This document shows, piece by piece, positions 6,410 through 14,641 of a stretch of DNA of 15,515 bases. Source of the stretch: Bifidobacteriaceae bacterium (GTDB lineage Bacteria > Actinomycetota > Actinomycetes > Actinomycetales > WQXJ01); assembly GCA_031258055.1 (NCBI GenBank), contig JAIRNM010000120.1, positions 1-15,515 on the forward strand, given 5' to 3'. The first letter of the stretch is position 1; every line of letters begins with the position of its first letter. The notes beneath the pieces were generated by a model that worked only from the letters and a program-made list of their open reading frames with translations, did no database searches and had not been told where the DNA came from. The position numbers and the translations under genes are program-made.

Positions 6410-7014
6410 TGAGTCCAGATACTAAGCAAGCCGCGCCGTCCGATGTCTTGGAGCCGGATACGTCCGAGCTGTCGAAACTGGAGCGTAAGAGGCTCCGCAA
6501 GGCCAACCACAAGCAGGTCGTCGACCTGACCGTGGGCAAGGCCTCCGTCCGCTATCTCAGGATGACGCCGATGAAAGTCCGCCGGGTCGTCGACCTGATT
6601 CGCGGTTTGGACACGGCCGATGCCGTCAACACCCTCAAGTTCGCCCCGCAAGCAGCCGCCCTGCCGGTGCGCAAGGTAGTCGAATCGGCTGTCGCCTCAC
6701 TGGTTTCGAAGCGTGACCAGGCCGGGCTCTGGACCGACCAAGAGGGACTTTACGTGGCTGAGGCTTATGTCGACGAAGGCCCAACGATGAAGCGTTTCCG
6801 TCCCCGCGCGCGTGGGAGCGCCGGGCGAATCTTGAAGCGGACCAGCCACATCACAGTGGTCATCCGCCAGCATGAGGACGCGGTTGGGGCGCCGCCGCCG
6901 CGCGGTGCCCGTCGAGTGGTGGATCGGGTGGCGGGCCGGATCGGCCAGAGGCGGACGAAGGCACCAACCGGTTCAACTAAGAAGCAAGCCGACAAGAAGG
7001 GGAGGACCCGCTAG
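6409..7014 (+). CDS. rplV: 50S ribosomal protein L22 with extensions at both ends
   Basis: The L22 core, which lines the exit tunnel with L4, spans about residues 43-154: [36 protein letters not shown] and the beta-hairpin and signature [25 protein letters not shown]. The protein has 201 residues, whereas typical bacterial L22 has 110-130. The N-terminal 42 residues begin acidic and then turn basic ([14 protein letters not shown]). The C-terminal 45 are Arg/Lys-rich ([28 protein letters not shown]). No other in-frame ATG gives a clearly better start; a shorter internal start near VGKASVRYL has no evident ribosome-binding site. The stop TAG overlaps the rpsC GTG. Confidence 0.97.
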   Translation: MSPDTKQAAPSDVLEPDTSELSKLERKRLRKANHKQVVDLTVGKASVRYLRMTPMKVRRVVDLIRGLDTADAVNTLKFAPQAAALPVRKVVESAVASLVSKRDQAGLWTDQEGLYVAEAYVDEGPTMKRFRPRARGSAGRILKRTSHITVVIRQHEDAVGAPPPRGARRVVDRVAGRIGQRRTKAPTGSTKKQADKKGRTR

Positions 7015-7814
7015 TGGGACAGAAGGTCAACCCGCTGGGTTTCCGCCTGGGGATCACGACTGACCACCGTTCGCGTTGGTTCGCCGATTCAACCAAGCCG
7101 GGTCAGCGCTACCGCGACTACGTGAACGAAGACGTGAAGATCCGGCGGCTGATGGCGACCGGCTTGGAACGGGCTGGGATTGCCAAAGTCGAAATCGAGC
7201 GCAGTCGTGATCGCGTGCGAATCGACATCCATACCGCCCGGCCTGGCATTGTGATTGGTCGGCGTGGGGCTGAGGCCGACCGCATCCGCGGTGAACTAGA
7301 GAAACTGACCGGCAAGCAGGTCCAGCTCAACATCCTGGAGGTCAAGAACCCGGAGTTGAGCGCCCAACTGGTGGCCCAAGGCATAGCCGAACAGCTAGCC
7401 AGTCGGGTGTCTTTCCGCCGGGCCATGCGCAAGGGCCTGCAATCGGCCCAACGGGCCGGCGCCAAAGGCGTCCGGGTGCAATGCTCCGGGCGTTTGGGCG
7501 GCGCTGAGATGTCGCGCTCGGAGTTCTACCGCGAAGGGCGGGTGCCGCTGCACACCTTGCGGGCCAATATTGACTACGGCTTCTTCGAGGCGCGGACGAC
7601 CTTCGGCCGGATTGGTGTGAAGGTCTGGATCTATAAGGGCGACATGACCGAGAAGGAATTCGCCCGCCAGCAGGCGGCGGCGCCGCGTCCGGCCCGTGGT
7701 GGCCGGGGGGAACGGGGCGACCGGGGCGACCGTCCGCGCGGACGGAGGGCCGAAGGCGGCCGCTCATCAGCCGATCAGGCGCCGGTTGGCGCCGCAAGTG
7801 GAACGGAGGCCTGA
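7014..7814 (+). CDS. rpsC: 30S ribosomal protein S3
   Basis: Protein at the mRNA entry site, with helicase-like contacts. GTG start at 7014 overlaps the rplV stop (TAGTG), eight bases after GGAGG (7001-7005). Domains: N-terminal [20 protein letters not shown], a KH type-II domain (about 38-106) with its GxxG loop in [13 protein letters not shown], and the C-terminal domain (about 115-212) with [20 protein letters not shown] and KVWIYKGDM. Residues 223-251 form an Arg/Gly-rich tail ([19 protein letters not shown]), a form often seen in actinobacterial S3. Total 266 residues. Confidence 0.98.
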   Translation: MGQKVNPLGFRLGITTDHRSRWFADSTKPGQRYRDYVNEDVKIRRLMATGLERAGIAKVEIERSRDRVRIDIHTARPGIVIGRRGAEADRIRGELEKLTGKQVQLNILEVKNPELSAQLVAQGIAEQLASRVSFRRAMRKGLQSAQRAGAKGVRVQCSGRLGGAEMSRSEFYREGRVPLHTLRANIDYGFFEARTTFGRIGVKVWIYKGDMTEKEFARQQAAAPRPARGGRGERGDRGDRPRGRRAEGGRSSADQAPVGAASGTEA

Positions 7815-7817
7815 GCC

Positions 7818-8234
7818 ATGCTTATTCCTCGCCGCATCAAACACCGCAAACAGCATCATCCGAAGCGCTCGGGCGCCGCCAAGGGCGGTACCACTATCGC
7901 TTTCGGCGACTACGGTATTCAGGCGCTAGAACCGGCCTACTTGACGAACCGCCAGATTGAGGCGGCCCGTATCGCTATGACTCGCCACGTCAAGCGTGGT
8001 GGCAAGGTTTGGATCAACGTCTTCCCAGACCGGCCGTTGACCAAGAAGCCAGCCGAGACCCGGATGGGCTCAGGTAAAGGCTCACCGGAATGGTGGATCG
8101 CCAACATCAAGCCTGGACGGGTGATGTTCGAACTGGCGGGCGTGCCAGAGCCATTGGCGCGAGAAGCGATGAGCCGGGCTATGCACAAACTGCCGATGAA
8201 GTGCCGCTTCATCGCCAGGGAAGGTGGTGAGTGA
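7818..8234 (+). CDS. rplP: 50S ribosomal protein L16
   Basis: Late-assembly large-subunit protein at the A site. The 138 residues are the normal length: [39 protein letters not shown], the arch region [20 protein letters not shown] (holding the Arg hydroxylated in E. coli) then [21 protein letters not shown], and [13 protein letters not shown] at the end. GGAGG lies nine bases before the ATG, and the gene begins three bases after rpsC. The rpmC start overlaps its stop. Confidence 0.98.
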   Translation: MLIPRRIKHRKQHHPKRSGAAKGGTTIAFGDYGIQALEPAYLTNRQIEAARIAMTRHVKRGGKVWINVFPDRPLTKKPAETRMGSGKGSPEWWIANIKPGRVMFELAGVPEPLAREAMSRAMHKLPMKCRFIAREGGE

Positions 8235-8491
8235 CAATGGCGGTTGGTTCTAAAGACCTGATGCCAGAAAACCTGGACCTGCTGGACAACGAGCGGTTGG
8301 TGGCTGAACTGGGCCGGGCGAAGGAAGAATTGTTCAACCTGCGTTTCGCCTCCGCCACTGGTCAACTCGAATCGCATGGGCGGCTCAAAGCCGTCCGGCG
8401 GGACATCGCCCGCATCTATACCATCCTGCGGGAACGTGAGCTGGGCATTCGTACCGCCCCAAGCTCGAATGTGGAGGCTGAGAAGAAGTGA
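8231..8491 (+). CDS. rpmC: 50S ribosomal protein L29
   Basis: Two-helix protein beside L23 at the tunnel exit. [40 protein letters not shown] and [19 protein letters not shown] are diagnostic. Two starts are possible: GTG 8231, which overlaps the rplP stop (GTGA) and lies six bases after GGGAAGG, or ATG 8237, which gives the family-like beginning MAVGSKDL with GGTGG nine bases upstream. Overlap and spacing favour 8231 slightly; the difference is two residues. Length is 86 or 84 residues, a little over the 65-80 usual because of a polar C-terminal tail ([12 protein letters not shown]). Confidence 0.97.
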   Translation: MTMAVGSKDLMPENLDLLDNERLVAELGRAKEELFNLRFASATGQLESHGRLKAVRRDIARIYTILRERELGIRTAPSSNVEAEKK

Positions 8492-8766
8492 GCGAACAAA
8501 CCACTGCCCCGGCCAGGACCTCGCACCGGAAAACCCGGCGTGGGGTCGTGACCAGCGACAAGATGATGAAAACGGTCGTTGTGCGCCTTGAGGACCGAGT
8601 CAAACACCCGCTCTACGGCAAGGTTATGACCCGCGTGACGAAGGTCAAGGCCCATGACGAACTCGAAGAAGCCGGAGTGGGCGACCTCGTATTGATTATG
8701 GAAACCCGTCCGCTCAGCGCCACCAAGCGCTGGCGCGTGGTGGAGATCCTTGAGAAAGCGAAGTAG
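8488..8766 (+). CDS. rpsQ: 30S ribosomal protein S17
   Basis: OB-fold primary-binding protein of the 16S 5' domain. The 92 residues include [39 protein letters not shown] and the signature [23 protein letters not shown] start at 8488 overlaps the rpmC stop (GTGA), with GGAGG-like bases upstream near 8471-8476. A short N-terminal Thr/Ala-rich lead ([13 protein letters not shown]) is common in actinobacterial S17. Confidence 0.98.
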   Translation: MSEQTTAPARTSHRKTRRGVVTSDKMMKTVVVRLEDRVKHPLYGKVMTRVTKVKAHDELEEAGVGDLVLIMETRPLSATKRWRVVEILEKAK

Positions 8767-8774
8767 GGCGAGCC

Positions 8775-9143
8775 ATGATTCAGCAGGAAACGCGCCTCAG
8801 AGTGGCGGATAACACCGGCGCCAAGGAGATCCTTTGTATCCGGGTGTTGGGAGGTTCCGGCCGCCGCTACGCCTCGATTGGCGACACGATTGTCGCCACC
8901 GTCAAAGACGCGATCCCCGGCGGCAACGTCCGCAAGGGCGATGTCGTCAAGGCCGTCGTGGTCCGCGTCGCCAAGGAACGGCGCCGCCCGGACGGCAGCT
9001 ACATCCGTTTTGATGAGAACGCCGCTGTCATCTTGAAACCGGACGGCGAGCCGCGTGGCACCCGCATCTTCGGGCCGGTTGGCCGCGAACTGCGGGAGAA
9101 GAAGTTCATGAAGATCATTTCGTTGGCGCCGGAGGTGCTCTGA
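8775..9143 (+). CDS. rplN: 50S ribosomal protein L14
   Basis: Inter-subunit-face protein that also contacts the silencing factor RsfS. The 122 residues are the canonical length: [80 protein letters not shown] and [23 protein letters not shown] (signature). It begins eight bases after rpsQ with AGGGCGAG upstream. Confidence 0.98.
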   Translation: MIQQETRLRVADNTGAKEILCIRVLGGSGRRYASIGDTIVATVKDAIPGGNVRKGDVVKAVVVRVAKERRRPDGSYIRFDENAAVILKPDGEPRGTRIFGPVGRELREKKFMKIISLAPEVL

Positions 9144-9145
9144 CC

Positions 9146-9487
9146 ATGGCCAAGATCAAGAAGCATGACCTGGTCCAGGTCATTTCCGGCCGCGACGCTG
9201 GCAAACAGGGCCGGGTTCTGGAGGTCATTAAGGACAAAGACCGGGTGATTGTCGAGGGCGTCAACCGGGTGATCCGCCACACTAAGGTGGGCCAGTCGGC
9301 TCGCGGGGCCAAGACCGGCGGCCGCGAGACGATTGAGGCGCCGATCCATATTTCTAACGTGATGGTGGTCGACCCAGAAACCAAGCGGCCAACCCGCGTT
9401 GGCCACCGGGTTGAGACCGTCGAGCGCGACGGCCGGACGCGCCAAATCCGGGTCCGCTACGCCAAGAAGTCAGGTAAGGAGCTTTAG
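9146..9487 (+). CDS. rplX: 50S ribosomal protein L24
   Basis: Assembly-initiator protein of the large subunit. The 113 residues start with a KOW motif (KKHDLVQVISGRDAGKQGRV), then VEGVNRVIRHTKVGQSARGA, IEAPIHISNVMVVDPETKRP and TRVGHRVETVERDGRTRQIR. It begins two bases after rplN; GGAGGTG (9131-9137), inside the end of rplN, is its ribosome-binding site eight bases ahead. Length is normal for actinobacteria. Confidence 0.98.
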   Translation: MAKIKKHDLVQVISGRDAGKQGRVLEVIKDKDRVIVEGVNRVIRHTKVGQSARGAKTGGRETIEAPIHISNVMVVDPETKRPTRVGHRVETVERDGRTRQIRVRYAKKSGKEL

Positions 9488-9490
9488 TCG

Positions 9491-10213
9491 ATGGCTGCTA
9501 AGACCAAGACCAAACCCGCCGCTGCGGGCAGTGGTGAGGCTGGGAAGCGGAAAGCTGGCCAGCAGAAAGCGGCCGAGCCAAAACGGGACGCGAAAGGGAA
9601 AACTGGTGCCGGGGCCACCGCTGACAAAGCGGCCGCCAAGGGCGCCAGCGCTGTCCCGGCGCCAGCGGCGCCGCCCCGCCTCAAGGCCCGCTACCGCGAG
9701 GAGATCGTGGGGGCGCTGCGTGAGGAGTTCTCGCTCGCCAATGTTAACCAGGTGCCAGGCCTAGTCAAGATAGTTGTCAACATGGGTGTCGGTGAAGCGG
9801 CCCGGGATTCCAAGTTGATTGATGGCGCTGTCGCCGATCTAGCCCTGATAACCGGCCAGAAGCCGACTGTCACCAAAGCGCGCAAGTCGATCGCGCAGTT
9901 CAAGTTGCGCGAAGGAATGCCAATCGGCGCCCATGTGACGCTGCGCGGGGACCGCATGTGGGAGTTCTTAGACCGGCTTCTGACCATTGCCCTGCCGCGT
10001 ATCCGCGACTTCCGGGGGCTGTCTGACCAGCAGTTCGATGGCAACGGCAACTACACCTTCGGCTTGACCGAACAGTCGGTCTTCCATGAGATCGACCAAG
10101 ACCATATTGACCGGGTGCGCGGCATGGACATCACAGTCGTGACCAGCGCTCCGGAAGACGACCAGGGTCGGGCGCTGCTCAGGCATCTCGGCTTCCCGTT
10201 CAAGGAGAACTGA
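9491..10213 (+). CDS. rplE: 50S ribosomal protein L5 with a Lys/Ala-rich N-terminal extension
   Basis: 5S-rRNA-binding protein of the central protuberance. The L5 core begins near residue 63 ([11 protein letters not shown]) and is complete: [80 protein letters not shown] and the closing HLGFPFKEN. The 62-residue leader ([50 protein letters not shown]) is low-complexity, basic and presumably disordered; it brings the total to 240 residues against 180-190 for ordinary L5. The ATG at 9491 has AAGGAG eight bases upstream (9477-9482), and no better start lies between it and the core. One-base overlap with rpsZ. Confidence 0.97.
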   Translation: MAAKTKTKPAAAGSGEAGKRKAGQQKAAEPKRDAKGKTGAGATADKAAAKGASAVPAPAAPPRLKARYREEIVGALREEFSLANVNQVPGLVKIVVNMGVGEAARDSKLIDGAVADLALITGQKPTVTKARKSIAQFKLREGMPIGAHVTLRGDRMWEFLDRLLTIALPRIRDFRGLSDQQFDGNGNYTFGLTEQSVFHEIDQDHIDRVRGMDITVVTSAPEDDQGRALLRHLGFPFKEN

Positions 10214-10398
10214 TGGCAAAAAAGGCTCTCATCGTCAAAGCCGCCCGCAAACCTAAGTTCAAGGTGCGGGCCTACTCTCGCTGCAACCGTTGTGGGCGGC
10301 CACGCAGCGTCTATCGCAAGTTTGGGCTCTGCCGCATCTGCCTGCGCCAGTTGGTGCATAGCGGCGAGCTGCCCGGAATGACGAAATCTAGCTGGTAA
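10213..10398 (+). CDS. rpsZ: 30S ribosomal protein S14, zinc-binding type Z
   Basis: Small 61-residue form of S14 with an intact zinc ribbon: CNRC (Cys24, Cys27) and CRIC (Cys40, Cys43), in [20 protein letters not shown]. Actinobacteria often hold a second, zinc-free S14 elsewhere, made under zinc limitation; none is in this window. ATG overlaps the rplE stop by one base (TGATG) and AAGGAG lies five bases ahead. It is followed by a 60-base gap, the first in the spc part of the cluster. Confidence 0.98.
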   Translation: MAKKALIVKAARKPKFKVRAYSRCNRCGRPRSVYRKFGLCRICLRQLVHSGELPGMTKSSW

Positions 10399-10414
10399 TC
10401 AACTACGCCTCAGG

Positions 10415-10456
10415 TCCGTGAAAACGGAAACCGGGGCGGGGAAGGTGGGGTCCACC
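10415..10456 (+). promoter_or_regulatory. rpsZ-rpsH gap: GAAA-capped hairpin and hairpin over the rpsH ribosome-binding site
   Basis: TCCGT-GAAA-ACGGA (10415-10428) forms a five-pair stem with a GNRA tetraloop. Nearer the gene, GGTGG (10444-10448) can pair with CCACC (10452-10456) over a GGT loop, ending three bases before the rpsH ATG at 10459. That stem contains the only Shine-Dalgarno-like bases (GAAGGTGGGG). Both stems are visible; a regulatory role is inference. Confidence 0.4.
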
Positions 10457-10458
10457 CC

Positions 10459-10857
10459 ATGACAATGACCGATCCGATCGCGGACATGTTGACTCGTCTG
10501 CGCAACGCCAACGCGGCCCATCACGAATCAGTCGACATGCCGTACTCGAAGATGAAGGCGGCGATCGCCCAGATCCTGCTCCAGGAGGGTTATATCGCTG
10601 GCTGGTCCAAAGAGGAAGCACCGGTCGGCGCGACTCTGCGCGTCCAGTTGAAGTACGGCGCTAACCGCCAGCGGGCGCTGGCCGGGGTGCGGCGGATTTC
10701 TAAGCCCGGCTTGCGCGTTTACGCCAAGTCGACCAATTTGCCAAAGGTTCTGGGCGGGCTGGGGATCGCGGTCCTGTCGACATCGTCCGGTCTATTGACG
10801 GACCGCCAAGCGGCTAAGAAAGGTGTGGGCGGGGAAGTCCTCGCCTACGTCTGGTAG
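10459..10857 (+). CDS. rpsH: 30S ribosomal protein S8
   Basis: Primary 16S binder and, in E. coli, translational repressor of the spc operon. The 132 residues are normal: [60 protein letters not shown] and the signature [20 protein letters not shown] then [11 protein letters not shown]. The first of two ATGs six bases apart gives the MTMTDPIAD beginning common in actinobacteria. Its ribosome-binding site lies in a possible hairpin (10444-10456). Confidence 0.98.
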   Translation: MTMTDPIADMLTRLRNANAAHHESVDMPYSKMKAAIAQILLQEGYIAGWSKEEAPVGATLRVQLKYGANRQRALAGVRRISKPGLRVYAKSTNLPKVLGGLGIAVLSTSSGLLTDRQAAKKGVGGEVLAYVW

Positions 10858-10869
10858 GAGGGAAGGCGA

Positions 10870-11412
10870 ATGGCATCGCGTATTGGCAAACTGCCGGTCC
10901 CGGTACCGGCTGGCGTCGATGTGACCATCGACGGCCGCAAGGTCACGGTCAAAGGCCCCAAGGGCACCTTGAGCCGCGAACTGCCGGAACCAGTATCCGT
11001 GCGGCAGGACAGCGTTGACGGGATAGTCGTCTCCGTCCCGGACGAGGAACGCCGCTCGCGTTCTATGCACGGCCTATCGAGGACCCTGGTGGCGAATATG
11101 GTCACTGGAGTCACCCAGGGCTACACCAAAGTGCTGGAGATTGTCGGCACCGGCTACCGGGTCGTGGCAAGGGGAGCGGATCTGGAGTTCTCGCTCGGCT
11201 TCTCCCATCCGGTGCTGGTCAAGGCTCCGGCCGGGATCACTTTCACGGTTGATCTGCCGACCCGCTTCTCGGTCTATGGGATCGACAAAGAACAGGTCGG
11301 CGAGGTCGCCGCCAATATCCGTAAACTCCGCAAGCCGGAGCCCTATAAGGGCAAAGGCGTGCGTTATCAAGGCGAAGTTGTACGCCGCAAGGTTGGAAAG
11401 GCTGGTAAGTGA
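10870..11412 (+). CDS. rplF: 50S ribosomal protein L6
   Basis: Protein near the factor-binding site by the sarcin-ricin loop, built of two repeated domains. The 180 residues are standard: [57 protein letters not shown] and the signature region [29 protein letters not shown] directly upstream of the ATG is a strong ribosome-binding site. It lies 12 bases after rpsH, and its stop overlaps the GTG of rplR. Confidence 0.98.
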   Translation: MASRIGKLPVPVPAGVDVTIDGRKVTVKGPKGTLSRELPEPVSVRQDSVDGIVVSVPDEERRSRSMHGLSRTLVANMVTGVTQGYTKVLEIVGTGYRVVARGADLEFSLGFSHPVLVKAPAGITFTVDLPTRFSVYGIDKEQVGEVAANIRKLRKPEPYKGKGVRYQGEVVRRKVGKAGK

Positions 11413-11774
11413 CCATGGCGACGGTATCTCGTGCCGCTCAGCGGGCCAAACGCCACCATCGGGTTCGCAAGCTAGTCAAGGGCACCGCCGAAACGCCGCG
11501 CCTGGTGGTGACGCGATCGGCGCGGCACATGGTGGCGCAGGTGATCGACGACTCAGTTGGCCATACCCTCGTTTCGGCTTCCACCATGGAAGCCGATTTG
11601 CGAGCGGCCGAAGGCGACAAGACCGCCAAAGCCAAGCAAGTCGGCGAACTGATCGCCGAACGGGCCAAGCAGGCGGGCATTTCGGCGGTCGTGTTTGATC
11701 GGGGAGGCAACAAGTACCATGGCCGGGTCGCGGCTGTGGCCGATGGCGCCCGCGCGGGCGGACTGGAGCTGTAA
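11409..11774 (+). CDS. rplR: 50S ribosomal protein L18
   Basis: 5S-rRNA-binding protein of the central protuberance. The 121 residues include [49 protein letters not shown] and [20 protein letters not shown] near the C-terminus. GTG 11409 overlaps the rplF stop and sits seven bases after AAAGG; ATG 11415 is the alternative, two residues shorter. The stop TAA is followed at once by ATG (TAAATG) of a small ORF. Confidence 0.97.
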   Translation: MTMATVSRAAQRAKRHHRVRKLVKGTAETPRLVVTRSARHMVAQVIDDSVGHTLVSASTMEADLRAAEGDKTAKAKQVGELIAERAKQAGISAVVFDRGGNKYHGRVAAVADGARAGGLEL

Positions 11775-11873
11775 ATGACATCCTCGGCGATCTCCTGTAA
11801 CCCAAGAGCCTTTTTCCTGAGCGGAACTTTAGAAACGAGCATGAACTTGAACGACGGAAGGCAGAGCATCTGA
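11775..11873 (+). CDS. Possible 32-codon small ORF bridging rplR and rpsE
   Basis: An ORF starts with the ATG immediately after the rplR TAA and ends with a TGA whose last base is the first base of the rpsE ATG (TGATG). GGAG (11765-11768) lies six bases before its ATG. The product begins [17 protein letters not shown] and ends NDGRQSI. It has no resemblance to a ribosomal protein. Codons rare in the neighbours occur (TTA, AGA, AGG, TTT, TGT) and the G+C is visibly lower than around it, which speaks against a long-conserved protein. It may be a coupling peptide that carries ribosomes from rplR to rpsE, or chance. No other function can be read from it. Confidence 0.3.
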   Translation: MTSSAISCNPRAFFLSGTLETSMNLNDGRQSI

Positions 11874-12547
11874 TGGCGGGCGAGCAGCGAGTAGCTGGCG
11901 GCGAATCGACCGACCGCCGCGATGACCGCCGCGACGGTGGCCGCGAAGGCGCTGGCAGGCGCGATTCTGGCCGCCGCGATCAGCGACGCGGTGCGCGCGG
12001 CGAAGATGACCGCAACCAGTTCTTAGAGCGCGTGGTGGCCATCAACCGTGTCGCCAAGGTGGTCAAGGGCGGACGCCGGTTCTCCTTCACCGCCTTGGTT
12101 GTGGTGGGCGATGGCGACGGCACCGTTGGTGTTGGCTACGGCAAAGCCAAAGAGGTGCCAGCGGCCATCGCCAAGGGCGTCGAAGAAGCCAAGAAGTCCT
12201 TCTTCAAGGTGCCGCGGATCCAGAAAACCATTCCGCACCCGATCCAGGGCGAGGCGGCGGCTGGCGTCGTTTACTTGCGCCCGGCCGCGCCGGGCACGGG
12301 CGTGATTGCCGGTGGACCGGTTCGCGCCGTGCTCGAATGCGCCGGGATTCACGATGTCTTGTCCAAATCGCTGGGGTCGTCTAACGCGATCAACATTGCC
12401 CATGCCACGGTCCGCGCCCTCAAAGCCCTAGAGGAGCCGCAGTCCGTGGCCGTCCGGCGCGGCCTGCCCTTGGAGGACGTGGCCCCCGCTCCACTGCTCA
12501 GGGCTCAAGCGGCCAGCGCCGTCGGCACAGCGGTGAAGGAGAAATGA
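11873..12547 (+). CDS. rpsE: 30S ribosomal protein S5
   Basis: Protein of the decoding region and mRNA channel. The 224 residues comprise an Arg/Asp/Gly-rich N-terminal tail (about 1-46, [20 protein letters not shown] and onward) of the sort also found in mycobacterial S5, the double-stranded-RNA-binding-like domain with the signature [20 protein letters not shown] and [20 protein letters not shown], and the C-terminal domain with [19 protein letters not shown] and [22 protein letters not shown] (11856-11861) precedes the ATG by 11 bases. The stop overlaps the rpmD start. Confidence 0.98.
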   Translation: MAGEQRVAGGESTDRRDDRRDGGREGAGRRDSGRRDQRRGARGEDDRNQFLERVVAINRVAKVVKGGRRFSFTALVVVGDGDGTVGVGYGKAKEVPAAIAKGVEEAKKSFFKVPRIQKTIPHPIQGEAAAGVVYLRPAAPGTGVIAGGPVRAVLECAGIHDVLSKSLGSSNAINIAHATVRALKALEEPQSVAVRRGLPLEDVAPAPLLRAQAASAVGTAVKEK

Positions 12548-12729
12548 TGGCGAGCTTAAAGATCACCCAGACCAAATCCGGCATTGGGCGCAAACAGAAC
12601 CAACGCGACACGCTGCGCTCGCTCGGCTTGAGGAAGATCGGGCAGAGTGTGGTCCGGCCGGACGAGCCGGTCGTTCGCGGCATGGTCCGGACCGTCGCGC
12701 ACTTGGTGAAAGTTGAGGAGGTTGACTGA
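12547..12729 (+). CDS. rpmD: 50S ribosomal protein L30
   Basis: Small late large-subunit protein of about 60 residues: [40 protein letters not shown] and [16 protein letters not shown] fit the family from end to end. Two ATGs stand side by side (12544 and 12547); the second is five bases from AAGGAG (12536-12541), the first only two, so 12547 is preferred, overlapping the rpsE stop as TGATG. Confidence 0.96.
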   Translation: MASLKITQTKSGIGRKQNQRDTLRSLGLRKIGQSVVRPDEPVVRGMVRTVAHLVKVEEVD

Positions 12730-12731
12730 CG

Positions 12732-13247
12732 ATGGCTGAAGACAAGGACCAGGCTGAGGCGACGGCATCGGCCACTAGAACCGTAAAGAAGGCCAAAACG
12801 CAGCCGCTGAAGGTCCACCACCTGCGGCCGGCGCCGGGGGCGAAGACGGCCAAAACGCGGGTCGGGCGCGGCGAAGGGTCGAAGGGCAAGACGGCTGGGC
12901 GCGGCACTAAGGGCACCAAAGCGCGCGGACAGGTGCCGGCGCGTTTTGAGGGCGGCCAAACGCCGCTGCACATGCGGCTGCCGAAGTTACGCGGCTTCAA
13001 GAACCCGTTTAGGACCGTTTACCAGGTCGTCAACTTGGACAAGCTGGCGCTGCTCTACCCGGACGGTGGCGAAGTGACTTCGGCCGATCTGGCGGCGCGG
13101 GGGGTAGTGCGCGACGGCTATCCGGTCAAAGTGCTCGGTGGCGGCGAGGTCGCGGTCAAGTTGGACGTGGCCGTGGAAGCCCTGTCCGCTTCAGCCCGGG
13201 ACAAGATCCTGGCCGCTGGCGGCACAGTCAGTGAGCAGCGCAAGTGA
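12732..13247 (+). CDS. rplO: 50S ribosomal protein L15
   Basis: Large-subunit protein that penetrates toward the peptidyl-transferase region. The 171 residues open with about 25 polar residues ([20 protein letters not shown]) not usual in L15, which is otherwise about 146-150 long; then [20 protein letters not shown], the Gly/Lys-rich [40 protein letters not shown] and the C-terminal globular part ([35 protein letters not shown]). It begins two bases after rpmD with GAGGAGG (12715-12721) ten bases upstream of the ATG. Confidence 0.97.
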   Translation: MAEDKDQAEATASATRTVKKAKTQPLKVHHLRPAPGAKTAKTRVGRGEGSKGKTAGRGTKGTKARGQVPARFEGGQTPLHMRLPKLRGFKNPFRTVYQVVNLDKLALLYPDGGEVTSADLAARGVVRDGYPVKVLGGGEVAVKLDVAVEALSASARDKILAAGGTVSEQRK

Positions 13248-13336
13248 TCAGCCGCTAGAGTGAGACGGGCCGCGGGCGCTGGCGATCAAGCGCTAGCCGA
13301 GCCCACGACCAGCCCCATCGTCAAGGGAGGAACCCA
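13248..13336 (+). other. rplO-secY gap with a small hairpin
   Basis: The 89-base gap holds no ORF. GCGCT (13276-13280) pairs with AGCGC (13289-13293) over an eight-base loop, and GGGAGG (13325-13330) is the secY ribosome-binding site. There is no T-run for a terminator and no clear promoter hexamers. Partial attenuation or processing between ribosomal genes and secY is conceivable but not shown. Confidence 0.3.
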
Positions 13337-14641
13337 GTGCTAGGGACGTTCGCCAAGGCGTTCAGAACGCCGGACTTGCGCCGCAAGCTGCTGTTCACAA
13401 TCGGCATCATGGTGCTGTTCAGGCTCGGCTCGTTCATTCCCTGTCCCGGCGTGGACTATTCGGTGATCAACTCCATCCAGAAGCAGGCCTCGGATAACGA
13501 CCTGCTAGGGCTGATCAACCTGTTTTCGGGGGGCGGCTTACTCCAGTTGTCGGTCTTCGCGCTGGGGATCATGCCGTACATCACCGCCTCAATCATTGTG
13601 CAGCTACTGCGTGTTGTCATCCCCCGTTTCGAGGTCTTGCACAAAGAAGGTCAATCAGGTCAGACCAAGCTCACCCAATACACTCGCTACCTGACCATAG
13701 CCCTGGCGATCCTCCAGTCCACGGCGGTTATCACGACCGCTCGGTCGGGTGCGCTGTTCGGCACTCAGGGCAGTGACCAGCAAGTCATCAGTCCCGACAC
13801 GCCAATGACGGTGACGCTGATGATCATCACCATGACGGCTGGCACCGGCCTGATCATGTGGCTGGGCGAACTAATCACCGAAAAAGGCGTCGGCAATGGG
13901 ATGTCGCTGCTCATCTTCACCTCGATTGTGGCCGGGTTCCCAGGCTCGATGGGCCAGATCCTCGGCTCAAACGTGGGCGGCATAGTCAACTTCGTGGTTG
14001 TGATAGTTGTATTCGTGGCCGTGATCGGTGCGATCGTGTTCGTCGAACAATCGCAGCGGCGCATCCCAGTCCAATACGCCAAGCGCATGGTGGGGCGGCG
14101 GACCTACGGCGGTTCGACTACCTATATTCCGATCAAGATCAACACGGCTGGCGTCATCCCGATCATTTTCTCCTCCTCGCTGCTGGCGTTGCCGTCTATG
14201 ATCACGCAGTTCATCCAGGACGGCTCCAATCCGTTTGTGCAATGGATCGCCAACAACCTGTCCTCGACAGACGCCGTCTACATGATTCTGTACGCCGGCC
14301 TGACCATCTTCTTCTGTTTCTTCTACACCGCCATCACCTTCAACCCCGAAGAAGTGGCGGACAACATGAAGAAATATGGCGGCTTTATTCCCGGTATCCG
14401 GGCGGGGCGCCCCACTGCCGAATACCTCAACTATGTGATCAACCGGATCACTACGCCCGGTTCGATCTACCTGGCGGTAGTGGCGCTGATTCCGCAGGTC
14501 CTGTTCGGCCTGATGAACATCAACCAGAACTTGCCTTTCGGCGGCACCACTTTGCTGATCATTGTTGGGGTTGGCCTGGACACCGTGAAACAAATCGAAT
14601 CGCAACTCCAGCAGCGCCATTATGAGGGTTTCTTGCGGTGA
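13337..14641 (+). CDS. secY: Preprotein translocase subunit SecY
   Basis: Channel-forming core of the SecYEG translocon in the cytoplasmic membrane, with ten membrane helices. The 434 residues are the typical length. TM1 is about 18-38 (LLFTIGIMVLFRLGSFIP), followed by a plug region (GLINLFSGGGLLQLSVFALG), TM2 with the first signature LGIMPYITASIIVQLL, and later VFVEQSQRRIPVQYAKRMVG at the cytoplasmic C4 loop, EEVADNMKKYGGFIPGIRAG (C5 loop, SecA/ribosome contact) and a TM10/C-tail with LIIVGVGLDTVKQIESQLQQ. GTG start six bases after GGGAGG. Stop overlaps adk by four bases. Confidence 0.98.
   Translation: MLGTFAKAFRTPDLRRKLLFTIGIMVLFRLGSFIPCPGVDYSVINSIQKQASDNDLLGLINLFSGGGLLQLSVFALGIMPYITASIIVQLLRVVIPRFEVLHKEGQSGQTKLTQYTRYLTIALAILQSTAVITTARSGALFGTQGSDQQVISPDTPMTVTLMIITMTAGTGLIMWLGELITEKGVGNGMSLLIFTSIVAGFPGSMGQILGSNVGGIVNFVVVIVVFVAVIGAIVFVEQSQRRIPVQYAKRMVGRRTYGGSTTYIPIKINTAGVIPIIFSSSLLALPSMITQFIQDGSNPFVQWIANNLSSTDAVYMILYAGLTIFFCFFYTAITFNPEEVADNMKKYGGFIPGIRAGRPTAEYLNYVINRITTPGSIYLAVVALIPQVLFGLMNINQNLPFGGTTLLIIVGVGLDTVKQIESQLQQRHYEGFLR

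Noticed and set aside
13858..14625. 255-residue plus-strand open frame inside secY
   Set aside because: Shifted frame of secY with an Arg/His-rich product; secY has all its helices and signatures.
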